Source of the DNA: Hypsibius dujardini
Lineage: Eukaryota > Tardigrada > Eutardigrada > Parachela > Hypsibiidae
Direction: 5' to 3'
Assembly (NCBI GenBank): GCA_001579985.1
Contig: LRSR01007859.1
Coordinates: 1-21,011 of the forward strand
DNA length: 21,011 nt
Part shown: piece by piece, positions 9,721 to 17,700 of the stretch
How positions within the stretch are numbered: the stretch's first letter is position 1
How the letters are laid out: every line of letters starts with the position of its first letter
The notes under the pieces: generated by a model
What the model saw: only the letters and a program-made list of their open reading frames with translations
Databases searched by the model: none
What the model was told of the DNA's origin: nothing
Program-made: the position numbers and the translations under genes

Positions 9721-10250
9721 TCTATTTTAATGTAAAAAAATGTCTCTAAAATTAGCGTTGCACCAATGTCGGTGGTTTTGTTTGTTTCGGAGTCAGCGTC
9801 TTCCTTCTTTTGTGCCTGTATCTACGCCTGTGTCAAGTCATCATGATGTATGACCGGGTAAGACGCAAACTGTCGTATCGCTGTTGATGTTCAGCAGAAT
9901 AATGCGCAGTTGCACTTTGGCCCCAACTACGTAGTAAAATTTGGTTTTCTTAAGTTCTTCTGGAGTTTTCATCGAATTTGGAAATTTGAAACGGTCTACG
10001 GACACCCTGAAAGGATGGGCTGGAACTTTGTCCTGAAAGATTACGAGCTCATCCAGACGAAAACCACAATTAGATGTTATTGGTAGGGACGGCCTTTAGG
10101 AATGTATGTTTCTCAGATATTGAATCTAAGAGCATGCACAGTAAAATAAACAGTTAACTTGTATGTACCGTACGATGTACCTTATGTTGGTACGTAGTTT
10201 CATCCACAACAATGTTTGATTGACAAAGTGTAAATTTATAGGTTTCAGAG
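9721..10250. other. No gene seen (expected 5' side of the first cysteine-rich gene)
   Basis: The gene at 10251-10897 lacks a visible signal-peptide exon, which should lie upstream. I searched for an ATG followed by a hydrophobic stretch ending at a phase-1 GT donor and found none that I would defend. It may lie further left or be lost. Confidence 0.4.
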
Positions 10251-10337
10251 GTACGGTTACTGCCAAATCCATCAACGGTGGCGGCGGATTCAGCCCTGCC
10301 GTCTCGGCGAAACAAAAGGATAGCTGTGATGTTGCCG
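10251..10337 (+). CDS. Candidate linker exon of cysteine-rich gene 1
   Basis: A short open segment between an acceptor (GGTTTCAGAG) and a donor (GCCG then GTAGGT). It is 87 bases long, entered and left in phase 1, and reads a Gly/Ser/Ala-rich stretch with one Cys (INGGGGFSPAVSAKQKDSCD). The following intron would be 73 bases, close to the 72-base intron in the paralogous gene at 17384-17455. The acceptor uses the second of two AGs, which weakens the case. It resembles the low-complexity linker exons of the two genes downstream only in composition. Confidence 0.3.
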
Positions 10338-10410
10338 GTAGGTCAAGTTGACTTTCATCGCGATTAATAAGACTGGAGGACTTGAACTTAAAACGTAACA
10401 TTTGTCGTAG

Positions 10411-10686
10411 CGCGGCAACTGATCAACTTGTGCAAGGTAGCCATCGACAACCTTGTGCGGATAAACTGTTACCGAAACAACAAAGTCTGCAACTCGGGCA
10501 TTTGTCGGACTGATTTTAAGCAGACTGATGAGATCCTTCCGGGAAAATTGAAAACCAGTATGGGTGCGTATAAAACTTTTCGGGAAAAGGACGACCTTTG
10601 CCTAAACCTGCGTCCAGCCTTGTGCGTTCTTTGCCCTACTGGCAAACATTTAGATGAACCCTCGATAACAGGTGCAGTCTGGAAAG
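10411..10686 (+). CDS. Cysteine-rich secreted-type protein 1, first Cys-module exon
   Basis: Preceded by an acceptor (ACATTTGTCGTAG) and entered in phase 1. It encodes ~92 residues with 7 Cys. Key segments are NLVRINCYRNNKVCNSGICR, TDEILPG and REKDDLC, ending GAVWK. It aligns with the exon at 17456-17695 of gene 2: both have C-x5/6-C-x3/4-C-(R/K)-T-D, then I-(L/P)-P-G, then an acidic (E/K)-(N/D)-D-x0/1-C segment, then A-(V/I)-W-K at the exon end. I do not recognise the family. No signal peptide is visible in this exon. The exon end is problematic: only GT, a T-run and GTAG separate it from the next exon (see the findings). Confidence 0.6.
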
Positions 10687-10700
10687 GTTTTTTTTTGTAG

Positions 10701-10897
10701 CTCAGTTCATCGACTACGTGAGGCCGTATCCTATGATGGATTTCATCGCCTACTGCTACTTTTACACCAATGAGGATTTCCACTGCGTTGCAGTGAGATA
10801 TCCCTCTAATATGGACTTTGCTGCCCTGCGCTGCAAGTTTGCCGATCCATGCGAGCGCGGTCAAAAACCAATTTGTGCGCCAAGTGCAAATGTCTGA
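10701..10897 (+). CDS. Cysteine-rich secreted-type protein 1, terminal exon
   Basis: Follows a strong acceptor-like tract (nine T then GTAG), is entered in phase 1 and ends at TGA 10895-10897. It encodes 64 complete codons with five Cys: DFIAYCYFYTNEDFHC, then ALRCKFADPCERGQKPIC. It is paralogous to the last exon of gene 2 (18725-18939). Both have exactly 17 residues between the splice junction and the first Cys, followed by C-x-F-Y and a second Cys 8-9 residues on. The function is unknown; the Cys-rich, short, modular form suggests an extracellular protein. A possible polyadenylation signal (AATAAA) is at 11345-11350. Confidence 0.65.
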
Positions 10898-11061
10898 CTT
10901 GAGCAGTAACGTTTTCATTTGGTCACATCTTTGGATCAAACCTCTTCTTGGGTACTATACTTCCGACGCAATGTTCAGACTACAGATCGAGAGGTCGGAT
11001 GATCGAAGCCGGGCACTTTTCCAGGGACTGTCCTATGACTATTATCTAAGAAGCATGAAAC

Positions 11062-11104
11062 CAATCCGGTATTGGGGTTGTTACGTAACAGTTACCTCAA
11101 GCAC
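11062..11104. repeat. 43-bp conserved module, copy 1, with TTACGTAA core
   Basis: Matches 15924-15966 at 40 of 43 positions, with sharp loss of similarity on both sides. Its centre is the perfect palindrome TGTTACGTAACA (11079-11090), which contains GTTACGTAAC, the consensus bound by PAR/E4BP4-type bZIP factors. It lies 165 bp after the stop of gene 1 and ~0.94 kb before the defensin start. Confidence 0.7.
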
Positions 11105-11920
11105 TTGGTATTCAGATTCTTCATAAGAGGGCACTATTATATTTGCTTGTGAATGAATGAATTCGGTGTGGGAATGGGTCTAAAACAAACTACTTTCACG
11201 AACTACTTCAACGTTAAATTTTTCTCCAACTATTTGTTCATGCAAAGCAAATGCTTTTTCATTTCGAACAACATACAGTAAAAGATCAAGTTTATTGAAC
11301 ACTATAGAAAAAGGCAAATTCAAGGCAGTGTACGCCGTGGAAAAAATAAACATAACGACAAATGGACGCATGGATTCGTCCTTTCCCTGTTTGAAACGAT
11401 CGAAAAAATGTTATTGTCAATTTGGAAAGTCAAAGTCAATGCAAAAAGTCAAAAATTTATTTGGCCCGTGCCATGCCGTGTAAGTGTCCATCTTCAGACC
11501 CTCCTCTCCCACTACGACCCCATACAGAACCCTTCAGCCACTGCTTTCGTCAACCAAATCGCACTTCATGAGGCGGACATAACACCGCCAAGGGTTCGCG
11601 CGCAAATATTCCAGACCAGCATGTGTTTGATTTTATTTGGTGCCGACAGTTCGACAATATTCAGCCTCGGGGTAAAACTTGATCGTAATCCAGGTCATGG
11701 GACTTGTTGCTCGCACGAAAGTTTGTCAATCACGTGACAACGGCTCCGCTGAAATATAGTTTCTCTTGATCTCACAATTTAATCGCAACGGGCTGAACCT
11801 GTGTACAAGTGCTATATTTAATTAAATCGCTCCCAATTTAATTTTTCTGTTTTTCTCTCGACCGACATCTACAACGGTCCTTAGCCACGAGCGAGCCCGA
11901 CTGACGCAAGATTATCGCCC
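11105..11920. other. No gene supported
   Basis: Intergenic DNA between gene 1 and the defensin gene. A minus-strand open frame at 11180-11371 begins with a hydrophobic stretch (MRPFVVMFIFSTAYTA), but has no recognisable domain, no clear splice context and no similarity to the neighbouring genes. I see no RNA gene. Confidence 0.4.
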
Positions 11921-11924
11921 CGCG

Positions 11925-11930
11925 TATAAG
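11925..11930 (+). promoter_or_regulatory. Weak TATA-like element upstream of defensin gene
   Basis: TATAAG in the context CGCGTATAAGC, 111 bases before the proposed ATG at 12041. The position suits a TATA box but the match is short, so the support is weak. Confidence 0.25.
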
Positions 11931-12040
11931 CTTCCTTGTGAGTCCCCGCAGTTTACCAACATGAGGCGTTCTGTAAAGTGCGATTCATTAAGTTTTTGCC
12001 AGACGCCGTTTCCGCTTGAGTAAGCTCTATCTGGACTGTC

Positions 12041-12278
12041 ATGTTAATGTTGAAGCTTGTGACTTTTGTGAGCGTCTGGGCTTGCGTTTGCGGAGGTCCT
12101 TGTTTCACCAAATATTATCCTTCAACAACGTGTAAAGGGGAAACAGCGGACGCAAACTGCGGCAGTGCGTGCCTGGCGGAAGGGCTGGGACGGGGCAAGT
12201 GTGGACTGCTTAAAACATTTACCGTCTGCCGATGCGACGACTGTAGTCGACAGGGTCTATCGTCTACCATGGCAACAG
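12041..12278 (+). CDS. Drosomycin-like CSalpha-beta defensin domain, exon 1 with signal peptide
   Basis: Starts at ATG 12041 with a hydrophobic signal peptide (MLMLKLVTFVSVWACVCG) and cleavage likely before GPC. The mature part has eight Cys in the order C-x9-C-x8-C-x3-C-x9-C-x8-C-x1-C-x2-C. The C-x3-C (CGSAC), the gamma-core G-x-C (GKCG) and the C-x-C (CRC) are the diagnostic CSalpha-beta elements. The closing CxCxxC matches drosomycin-type peptides better than plant defensins, which usually end C-x-C-x3-C. Such peptides are secreted antimicrobials or ion-channel ligands; which one applies here is not visible. The exon leaves in phase 1 at a strong donor (CAACAG then GTGAGG), pointing to more protein downstream. 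If that intron is retained, the frame runs 33 more codons to TGA 12377-12379. Confidence 0.75.
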
Positions 12279-12434
12279 GTGAGGAAATACGTGGCACTGC
12301 CGAAGTCGTACCTTCTCAGTTGGGATTTCCCATTCGGAATAGCTACAGCTCAGAAATCTGCGTAGTTGAATCACAGTGAAGACGATCGTCTTTCAGTGAT
12401 ACGGAACTTTCCGCGCTTCATGGGTTTCCTCCAG

Positions 12435-12500
12435 CTTTGTGTAGTACATCGTTTACGAGCAGTGTCGGCACGGCGACATCGACCGTTTCGAAAGTAACAG
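12435..12500 (+). CDS. Ser/Thr-rich linker exon of defensin-S1 gene
   Basis: A 66-base segment between a good acceptor (GGGTTTCCTCCAG) and a good donor (GTAACAG then GTAATA). It is open and symmetric in phase 1, so it can be included or skipped without a frame change. It reads LCSTSFTSSVGTATSTVSK, a likely O-glycosylated spacer with one Cys. A Ser/Thr-rich symmetric exon in the same relative place occurs in gene 2 (17312-17383), which supports it. It is too short to prove by sequence alone. Confidence 0.5.
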
Positions 12501-13127
12501 GTAATAGGGAGACAGCTTGATCGATTTTCTTAAATCCATTTGACACAAATAAAAAGTTTGCATCTTCTACAGTAGGCGAAGTACTATTCGGTTTTCTGGG
12601 CAGGGTCTGTGCAAGGACCATTGGACTCATGGTTAGTTGATGGATGCACAGTCGGAGACTGGACAAGTAGTAGGCCTAGCTTAGTCAAACCGAACTACTT
12701 TCAAGGAGGGAATTCGTGAAGTGACCTTTAGGTTGCTACGTCGACGAATTAACCGTTAGGTTATAATGTCATACACCAGTGTTTCTGAATCTTTTACAAA
12801 GGTCAAAAGTAAGGAAGCAAACTCATGTTGGTAGAAAGCTTGTCCGGTGAACTGTCTCTCAGTTTTTTTTATTTTTCCGAAAGTTTGCTATGATATCCGC
12901 CACAGAATATATGTATGTCATGTTTATGTGCAACTATCTTTCGATTTTAGTTTTCATGTAATAGTTATAAAAAAGGTTTGAATTTAGCTTTGACTTGATT
13001 AATTTGATTCCTCCTTGATTTTGCACAACGCCAATTAATTATCGTTGTCAATTTAATAGTACAACGAATTCCCTGGCCTGAACAGGATACATAAGTAGCA
13101 CCTCCATTGGGATTCTTCTCCTTGTAG

Positions 13128-13483
13128 ATAGCTCGGTAGCTAGTTCCCTGGCGACGGGCTTCGCAAACTGGGTACAGGAGTTCAACGCAGAGAAAACCAT
13201 TAGCGTCACCAACTCCTGCGGCAGTAACGTCCGTCTCGTGTGCCAGTCCGGCGACAACGACTCGGGATGGATGGACGTGCAGGACCATGCGGCGCACACC
13301 TTCTCGTTCCGCACCAACATCTGGGGCACGACCCGGTTCTGGTGTTTCGCCGAGTGGAACGGCAAGCGCCAACAGTTCCACGTCTTCGGCGGAGACGCCG
13401 GCAAAGGCAGCAACAAGGTCGAGCTCTTTGGCTACGGGATCTACCTGAACGGCAATAAGAAATGGGACTGGCTTGCCACTTAA
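13128..13483 (+). CDS. Plant self-incompatibility S1 (SPH)-like domain, terminal exon
   Basis: Acceptor TTCTTCTCCTTGTAG, entry in phase 1, stop TAA 13481-13483. After a short lead (SSVASSLATGFANWVQEF) comes a small beta-strand-rich domain that I recognise as S1/SPH type. It has ISVTNSCGSNVRLVCQSGDND-type strands, then HTFSFRTNIWGTT, FWCFAEWNGK and FHVF. The pattern (L/V)xC-x-S-x-(D/N)-x-D, FSFRxNxWGTTxFxC, W-x-x-K and F-x-V-F is the family signature; the two Cys of VCQ and FWC are the expected disulfide partners. In plants these are secreted ligands of pollen recognition or of unknown role. About four fifths of codons end in G or C, well above gene 2 (~60%). Most likely it joins in phase 1 to the defensin and linker exons upstream. 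It could instead belong to a separate gene whose signal exon I missed. Confidence 0.85.
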
Positions 13484-13492
13484 CCAATCCCT

Positions 13493-13498
13493 AATAAA
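13493..13498 (+). terminator. Polyadenylation signal of the S1-domain gene
   Basis: AATAAA only ten bases after the TAA. The 3' UTR would be very short. It supports 13128-13483 being a true terminal exon. Confidence 0.6.
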
Positions 13499-13509
13499 AA
13501 TTTAAATTT

Positions 13510-13525
13510 GCCCCGAATTCGGGGC
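13510..13525. repeat. 16-bp perfect palindrome
   Basis: GCCCCGAATTCGGGGC reads the same on both strands and lies just past the polyadenylation signal. It begins a stretch rich in CGGACAAAAA-type words. Confidence 0.7.
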
Positions 13526-13580
13526 GGACAAAAATCCACACTTTCTGTCGAACTTTTTCTCGGACAAAAATGTACCCCTT

Positions 13581-13657
13581 AATTTAGTACATTAGATGTC
13601 CGTTGCGGACAAAATTTAGTACATTAATTTAGTACATTAAATGTCCGTTGCGGACAA
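13581..13657. repeat. Two 32-bp direct repeats, each with a TGTCCG-TTG-CGGACA hairpin
   Basis: Copies at 13581-13612 and 13626-13657 differ at one position. A partial copy (AATTTAGTACATT) sits between them. Each ends with a 6-bp stem and 3-base loop. CGGACAAAAA also occurs at 13525-13534 and 13561-13570. It could be the end of a small transposable element, but I cannot find a matching far end. Confidence 0.75.
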
Positions 13658-13659
13658 TT

Positions 13660-15031
13660 TTTTTTCTGCCGACAAATGCTTCAGATATAATTAAAATATG
13701 ATTAAATCTAATTGAGCACTTCTTTACTGATCCCTAGTACGCATCTGGTGTACTAAAAGTTTTTTCTGTACATACAAAAAAAACAAGTTAACACCTAATA
13801 TTTGTACGTAGAAACAGCGGCTTATATCTCCTATATTATGTACGGCCACCACAAAACGTACGCCGTACCAAGAAAATAACCAGGTTATATTGTGTACGAT
13901 CGCATTTATTTTTATCCGTGTGTACAGTTCTCATGCGTATTGTATACATACTTTGTAAGACCAATGAAGCTTTATAAGACCATACGAATAAGCTTAGGTG
14001 TCACAAATCTTGTAGTTTGTACAAAGGTCTAACTTTGACAAACCAAGCTATAATAGCGCCTGAATATTGTTCCAGACTTCCCACAGCCGTAAAAAGTGAA
14101 AGTATATGTTTCGCAATTCTTCGCGAAAATGCTAAAACTGTTTCAGTCCTATTATTGGACACATATTTTGCCGTGTTTTAAAATAATCATATTTTATTCT
14201 GGACTTTTATTCTGTCATTTATTTTTAAAAACTTACAGTCTGCTCGCGTTTCGAATGAGAACGAAAAAGGCGTATTAATTCTAAAAGCTCACACGTATTG
14301 CTTCACATAAATTTAGACCAACAAAAAGGTTGTCACACGCCGGTTGGTTTTTTGGTTTTCTTTGCAAATTTAAATTTATATTTTGAGCGAAAAAATGAAG
14401 TTTACCGAAATGGGTCTCCAGTTTTAGATTAAACCTGAGATCCCCTGGACGAGACCAGCAAAATGTGCTAATAGTTTTGCATACTTCATTACAGTAATAT
14501 CGATATCAAAAATCTCCAGAGCTATATTTTTCAATACCATCAAGAACTCAAATTCTCGTCTGTTATAGAAGCCACTGAATTTTAAAAGAAGGGACAGTGT
14601 GTTATAGCCCCCATCATGTTTTGGTAGATATTTTTTAAAACAAGATCTAATATTTTGTCGAAATTATTAAAAATAGACTTTAAATTCTACTTATTTGCAG
14701 AACATGAATGCCTCAGTCCGACAGAATAGCTTGCCAATTTTAAACGTGAGTTTTCAGAATAAACGGATGTGCTGAAAGAAAAACGTTATGTGACAAAAAA
14801 GGTTGCGGGCATGGCAGTTAAAAATTATTAAGATTGTGTGGGTTGTGTGGGTTGTGAGCTTAGCTTTCCCAAAACTAAATCAATTGTGTGTAAAGAGTCG
14901 ATTCCGCCCAAAATTAGTAATCATGTGGCTGGAGTTACTCTAATCAACAAATCATCATGCGCGAGTTTGAAAATTGTTGCGATTCATATAACCGCATCTG
15001 CTGTTTTGGGCAAAATGTTCGCCTTTTTTTA
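13660..15031. other. No gene seen
   Basis: Very A+T-rich intergenic DNA. Open frames are short and Phe/Leu/Lys-rich from composition. I see no splice-bounded cysteine-rich exon like those on either side, and no RNA gene. Confidence 0.5.
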
Positions 15032-15094
15032 GTCACACAAACTTTCTTCTTCGTCACACAAACTTTTTTCTTTGTCACACAAACTTTTTTCTTC
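15032..15094. repeat. 21-bp tandem repeat, three copies
   Basis: The unit GTCACACAAACTTTTTTCTTC repeats at 15032, 15053 and 15074 with few changes, and degenerate related words (TCACACAAAATATG) follow near 15146. An open frame through it gives repeated VTQTFFF, which I read as a by-product of a period divisible by three. Confidence 0.85.
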
Positions 15095-15923
15095 GTCGTA
15101 CAAAATATGCTTGTCGGTTGCAAAAAAGTCCTGCACGGTTTTTCATCACACAAAATATGTGTGCTGTTTGTCCTTGGAGACAAACAATTCTACTTCAGAC
15201 ACTATTTGTGTGAACAGTACACGAATTTGTCCTGGATTTTGTGTGAAAGGAATTCGGGTCGGACAAAGGCCAAAATTTTTTTATTAGGGAATCGACCTTA
15301 CCACTTTGTTGGGAAGGTCTCGCGAGTTAAGGAGAATGTCGACAAATTATTGCAGCTGAAAGTGGGCAGTGCTACACTCCATGCTCACTGTGGGACCGAA
15401 CAAACCGTAATTCGACCAAACGGGGCAGGGACAGGGAAAGTAGTCTAATTCCGCTCTACAATATGAAACCTTAACATGATGGGAACCCCAATTCATAATT
15501 ATCCGATTCTCTTCATCTGTGCAAGGATACTGCTAAAGTATGAGATAAATCACACAAAACAGAGCAGAAGACACGAAATGTTTAAACCACCAACTAACCC
15601 CATAAAAAATACGTTTAAACAGAATCTACTACATCGGTTTGGCATCCAACCATTAGCGTTATTTTAAACTGGCAAAGTTCCCTTGCTCCCTTGCGAGAAT
15701 TGAAAGATTAATGTAAAAGGGGGCGTTCGACTACAGCCTGCACACGATGCGACGCGACCTTTCATATGGCTAGAAAACATTGACGCAAAGGATGAGCCAT
15801 AGTCTCGATGTACGCGGTACGAGTGGTTCACGACCTTGACCGCCACACGTAACCGTGGTAGTTCAGCTCTGCCGACTGCTCTGTCAATGTTGTTTTAGCG
15901 GATTGCGCTTTGTCTTATTTGAT
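15095..15923. other. No gene supported
   Basis: Intergenic. A plus-strand frame ends at 15448 after a protein-like stretch (ENVDKLLQLKVGSATLHAHC then RPNGAGTGKVV). I find no domain, no clear acceptor and no partner exon, so I leave it unassigned. Confidence 0.4.
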
Positions 15924-15966
15924 CAATCCGGTACTGGGGTTGTTACGTAACAGTAACCTGAAGCAC
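15924..15966. repeat. 43-bp conserved module, copy 2, with TTACGTAA core
   Basis: Matches 11062-11104 at 40 of 43 positions, including the TGTTACGTAACA palindrome. It lies ~0.63 kb upstream of the proposed start of gene 2. Confidence 0.7.
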
Positions 15967-16409
15967 CAGAAAGTATCCATTGGTACGACGTCGGAAGCGT
16001 TCTGTTGGGGGAGTTTCAGTCGGTACGTAGATAAGTACAACCTCAAGAGTTCAAATTTTATTCCACTATCACGTGGATCAGTTGTGAAATTTACGCTTAC
16101 CGTCTGACGGATCCTATCTGAAACGAGTTTTTCGCCAATTTGCTGGAGCAATACCAATTGATTATACCTAACGTCAGGTCGAACGTGTAGTGGACTGTTC
16201 CCAGGCACACAATCTATTCTCTCCCGGACCAGACACAACGATGTGAGGCATTACTTTGGGCCAGGTTTTGACGTTTTTTAGCGTACCTGGGTGAATGAAG
16301 TCGTAATAAATGAAGACATGGTGCTTTGAAAGCTCGTTGTGATGGATCTCTATTCGTTTCACTTGCGACTGTGATTATAGACTCACCTAGTTCTCAACCC
16401 GCCCGTAGT

Positions 16410-16417
16410 TATAAAAG
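16410..16417 (+). promoter_or_regulatory. TATA box candidate for cysteine-rich gene 2
   Basis: TATAAAAG, a full match to the metazoan TATA consensus, 174 bases before ATG 16591. Transcription would start near 16440, leaving ~150 bases of 5' UTR. It is the best core promoter element in the right half of the window. Confidence 0.45.
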
Positions 16418-16590
16418 GTAGAGGTAGTTAATTACTAATTATAAGCGTTCCTCGCCAGCATATGTCGGTAGATACTTCATGTCCGTATGTTAATCCTAAC
16501 GAGTTATCCGTTCGCTTTTGTTTAGGCATTAAATACGATCGCGATACGCTTGTGTCATATCTGTGGCCGCTGAACAAAGCTGTCTGAAAG

Positions 16591-16651
16591 ATGGGAAGTG
16601 CTACGCGGTTCCAGGCGCTGTTTTGCTTGTTTATCTTACGGTTTTCTGTAG
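16591..16651 (+). CDS. Cysteine-rich secreted protein 2, signal-peptide exon
   Basis: ATG 16591 is followed by a textbook secretion signal: MGSATR, then FQALFCLFILRFSV. The exon ends in phase 1 at a strong donor (TGTAG then GTGAGT). A first exon holding only a signal peptide and ending in phase 1 is common in secreted modular proteins. The next acceptable phase-1 exon is at 17312, across a 660-base intron. The link is inferred from phase and order. Confidence 0.55.
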
Positions 16652-17311
16652 GTGAGTTTGTGAGAATTAATGCAGTGCTTGTACCAAGTGTACTTTATGC
16701 ATGTGGTTTGGTACAAATAATGCCGTAACTTGGACACAGTTGCTGCAACAAGTTACACCCTCCTGACTTAAATGAAAACATGGAACTCCTCAACTGGTCG
16801 ATCTAAGATGGAATTCCGCGTTTACATACAAGAAACGGCACCTGGGTATGGAACCTACACGGTACGGCGTACATCGTATCTAGCAGATACTAGATGAACC
16901 GTCCGTGGAAACAGTCAGCGTTGATTGTGAGAAACATTTTTCAATAAGCCTAGTTGATGTAGGAAGACCCCACTATCCGAGATCTGACGACGAACACGTT
17001 CCCGCTCCCGGATGACAATCATTCCATGGAAGATCTGGTCAAGGCTGCTGTGAAACAATTTCGGCGACAGTTTACTGGTAAGCAGTGTACATAAACTGAA
17101 AACTCCTGAACAATATTGTAAGCGCGCGATAGCTTCACGCACTGTAACGTGGATGGCTCGTTAATCTTTACCTGATATGCACGTAGACTGTGCTGCAGAT
17201 CCATAGGTGTTGTTTTACGGTCGCTCTTTGTTCCCTGCGTAAAGCCATCGCGCTCCTACAGTACTTTGTGGAGTTTCGTGGTTTGGTCAAAGTTCGACCA
17301 CTGTATTACAG

Positions 17312-17383
17312 GCGCCCAGAGCAATCTGACAACCCAGGCACCGGAAACAGGGACAAGCGACAGTACTACAACAGTTGGTTTAC
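17312..17383 (+). CDS. Cysteine-rich secreted protein 2, Ser/Thr-rich linker exon
   Basis: A 72-base symmetric phase-1 exon between an acceptor (CACTGTATTACAG) and a donor (TTTAC then GTAAGC). It reads AQSNLTTQAPETGTSDSTTT, which has an N-glycosylation sequon (NLT) and a mucin-like composition. It leads into another Ser/Thr stretch at the start of the next exon, across a 72-base intron. Another frame is also open here but does not match the neighbouring phases. Confidence 0.5.
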
Positions 17384-17455
17384 GTAAGCGGGAAGGTATG
17401 TCACCTGTGTAGGTTCTTCACGCGACACTTACGGTATGTTGGCGTTTTGCTTCAG

Positions 17456-17695
17456 GTTCAACTTCAACCACCTCTTCAACGGGCTCGCCGATCGGTCCGA
17501 TTGGGGAGGACCTGACCATCGCGGCCCATTGCCTCTTTTACACCAACTGCACATACAGCTGTAAGACTGACTGCCACTCGGAACGCCCCAAGCTGAAAAA
17601 GACCATTCCTGGAAGTCCGAACAGGCATTATTCGGAGAACGATTGTGACCGCGAACTGCCCAAGGACCCCGAAGCTATTTGGAAAGAAGCTGATG
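17456..17695 (+). CDS. Cysteine-rich secreted protein 2, first Cys-module exon
   Basis: A 240-base symmetric phase-1 exon with a clean acceptor (GGCGTTTTGCTTCAG) and donor (GATG then GTAAGG). It begins STSTTSSTGSPIGPIGEDL, then IAAHCLFYTNCTYSCKTDC (C-x5-C-x3-C-x3-C), then KKTIPG, YSENDC and a charged end EAIWKEADG. It aligns with the gene 1 exon at 10411-10686. The family is not one I can name. Its opening IAAHCLFYTN also resembles the IAYCYFYTN of gene 1's last exon, so the two Cys modules may descend from one repeat. Confidence 0.7.
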
Positions 17696-17700
17696 GTAAG

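Noticed and set aside
9451-9735. Frame resembling a hydrophobic, Val/Ser-rich membrane protein
   Set aside because: It is a translation of degenerate TGTCTG/TGCCTG repeats and has no flanking gene structure.
11180-11371. Minus-strand frame beginning with a signal-like stretch
   Set aside because: No Cys pattern, no domain, no splice or polyadenylation context; chance is adequate.
12602-12629. Candidate extra exon between linker and S1 exons (GGTTTTCTGGGCAG acceptor, GTTAGT donor)
   Set aside because: Its 28 bases are not a multiple of three and would break the phase-1 chain.
13510-15260. A transposon bounded by CCGAATTC/GGACAAA words at 13511 and 15230-15265
   Set aside because: The words recur in a different order and do not form aligned terminal inverted repeats, and no target duplication was found.
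14957-15448. 163-codon frame with repeated VTQTFFF
   Set aside because: It starts in A+T-rich DNA and crosses a 21-bp tandem repeat. No domain and no splice support; only the last ~60 codons look mildly protein-like.
11062-15966. Reading the 43-bp repeat as a shared peptide (NPVLGLLRNS)
   Set aside because: The conserved block is too short, the flanks do not extend the peptide, the centre is a palindrome, and one copy has a stop in the opposite-strand frame. A DNA-level element is more likely.
15915-16238. 107-codon minus-strand frame and the overlapping plus-strand frame
   Set aside because: Neither has a recognisable domain or fits the splice pattern of the neighbouring genes.
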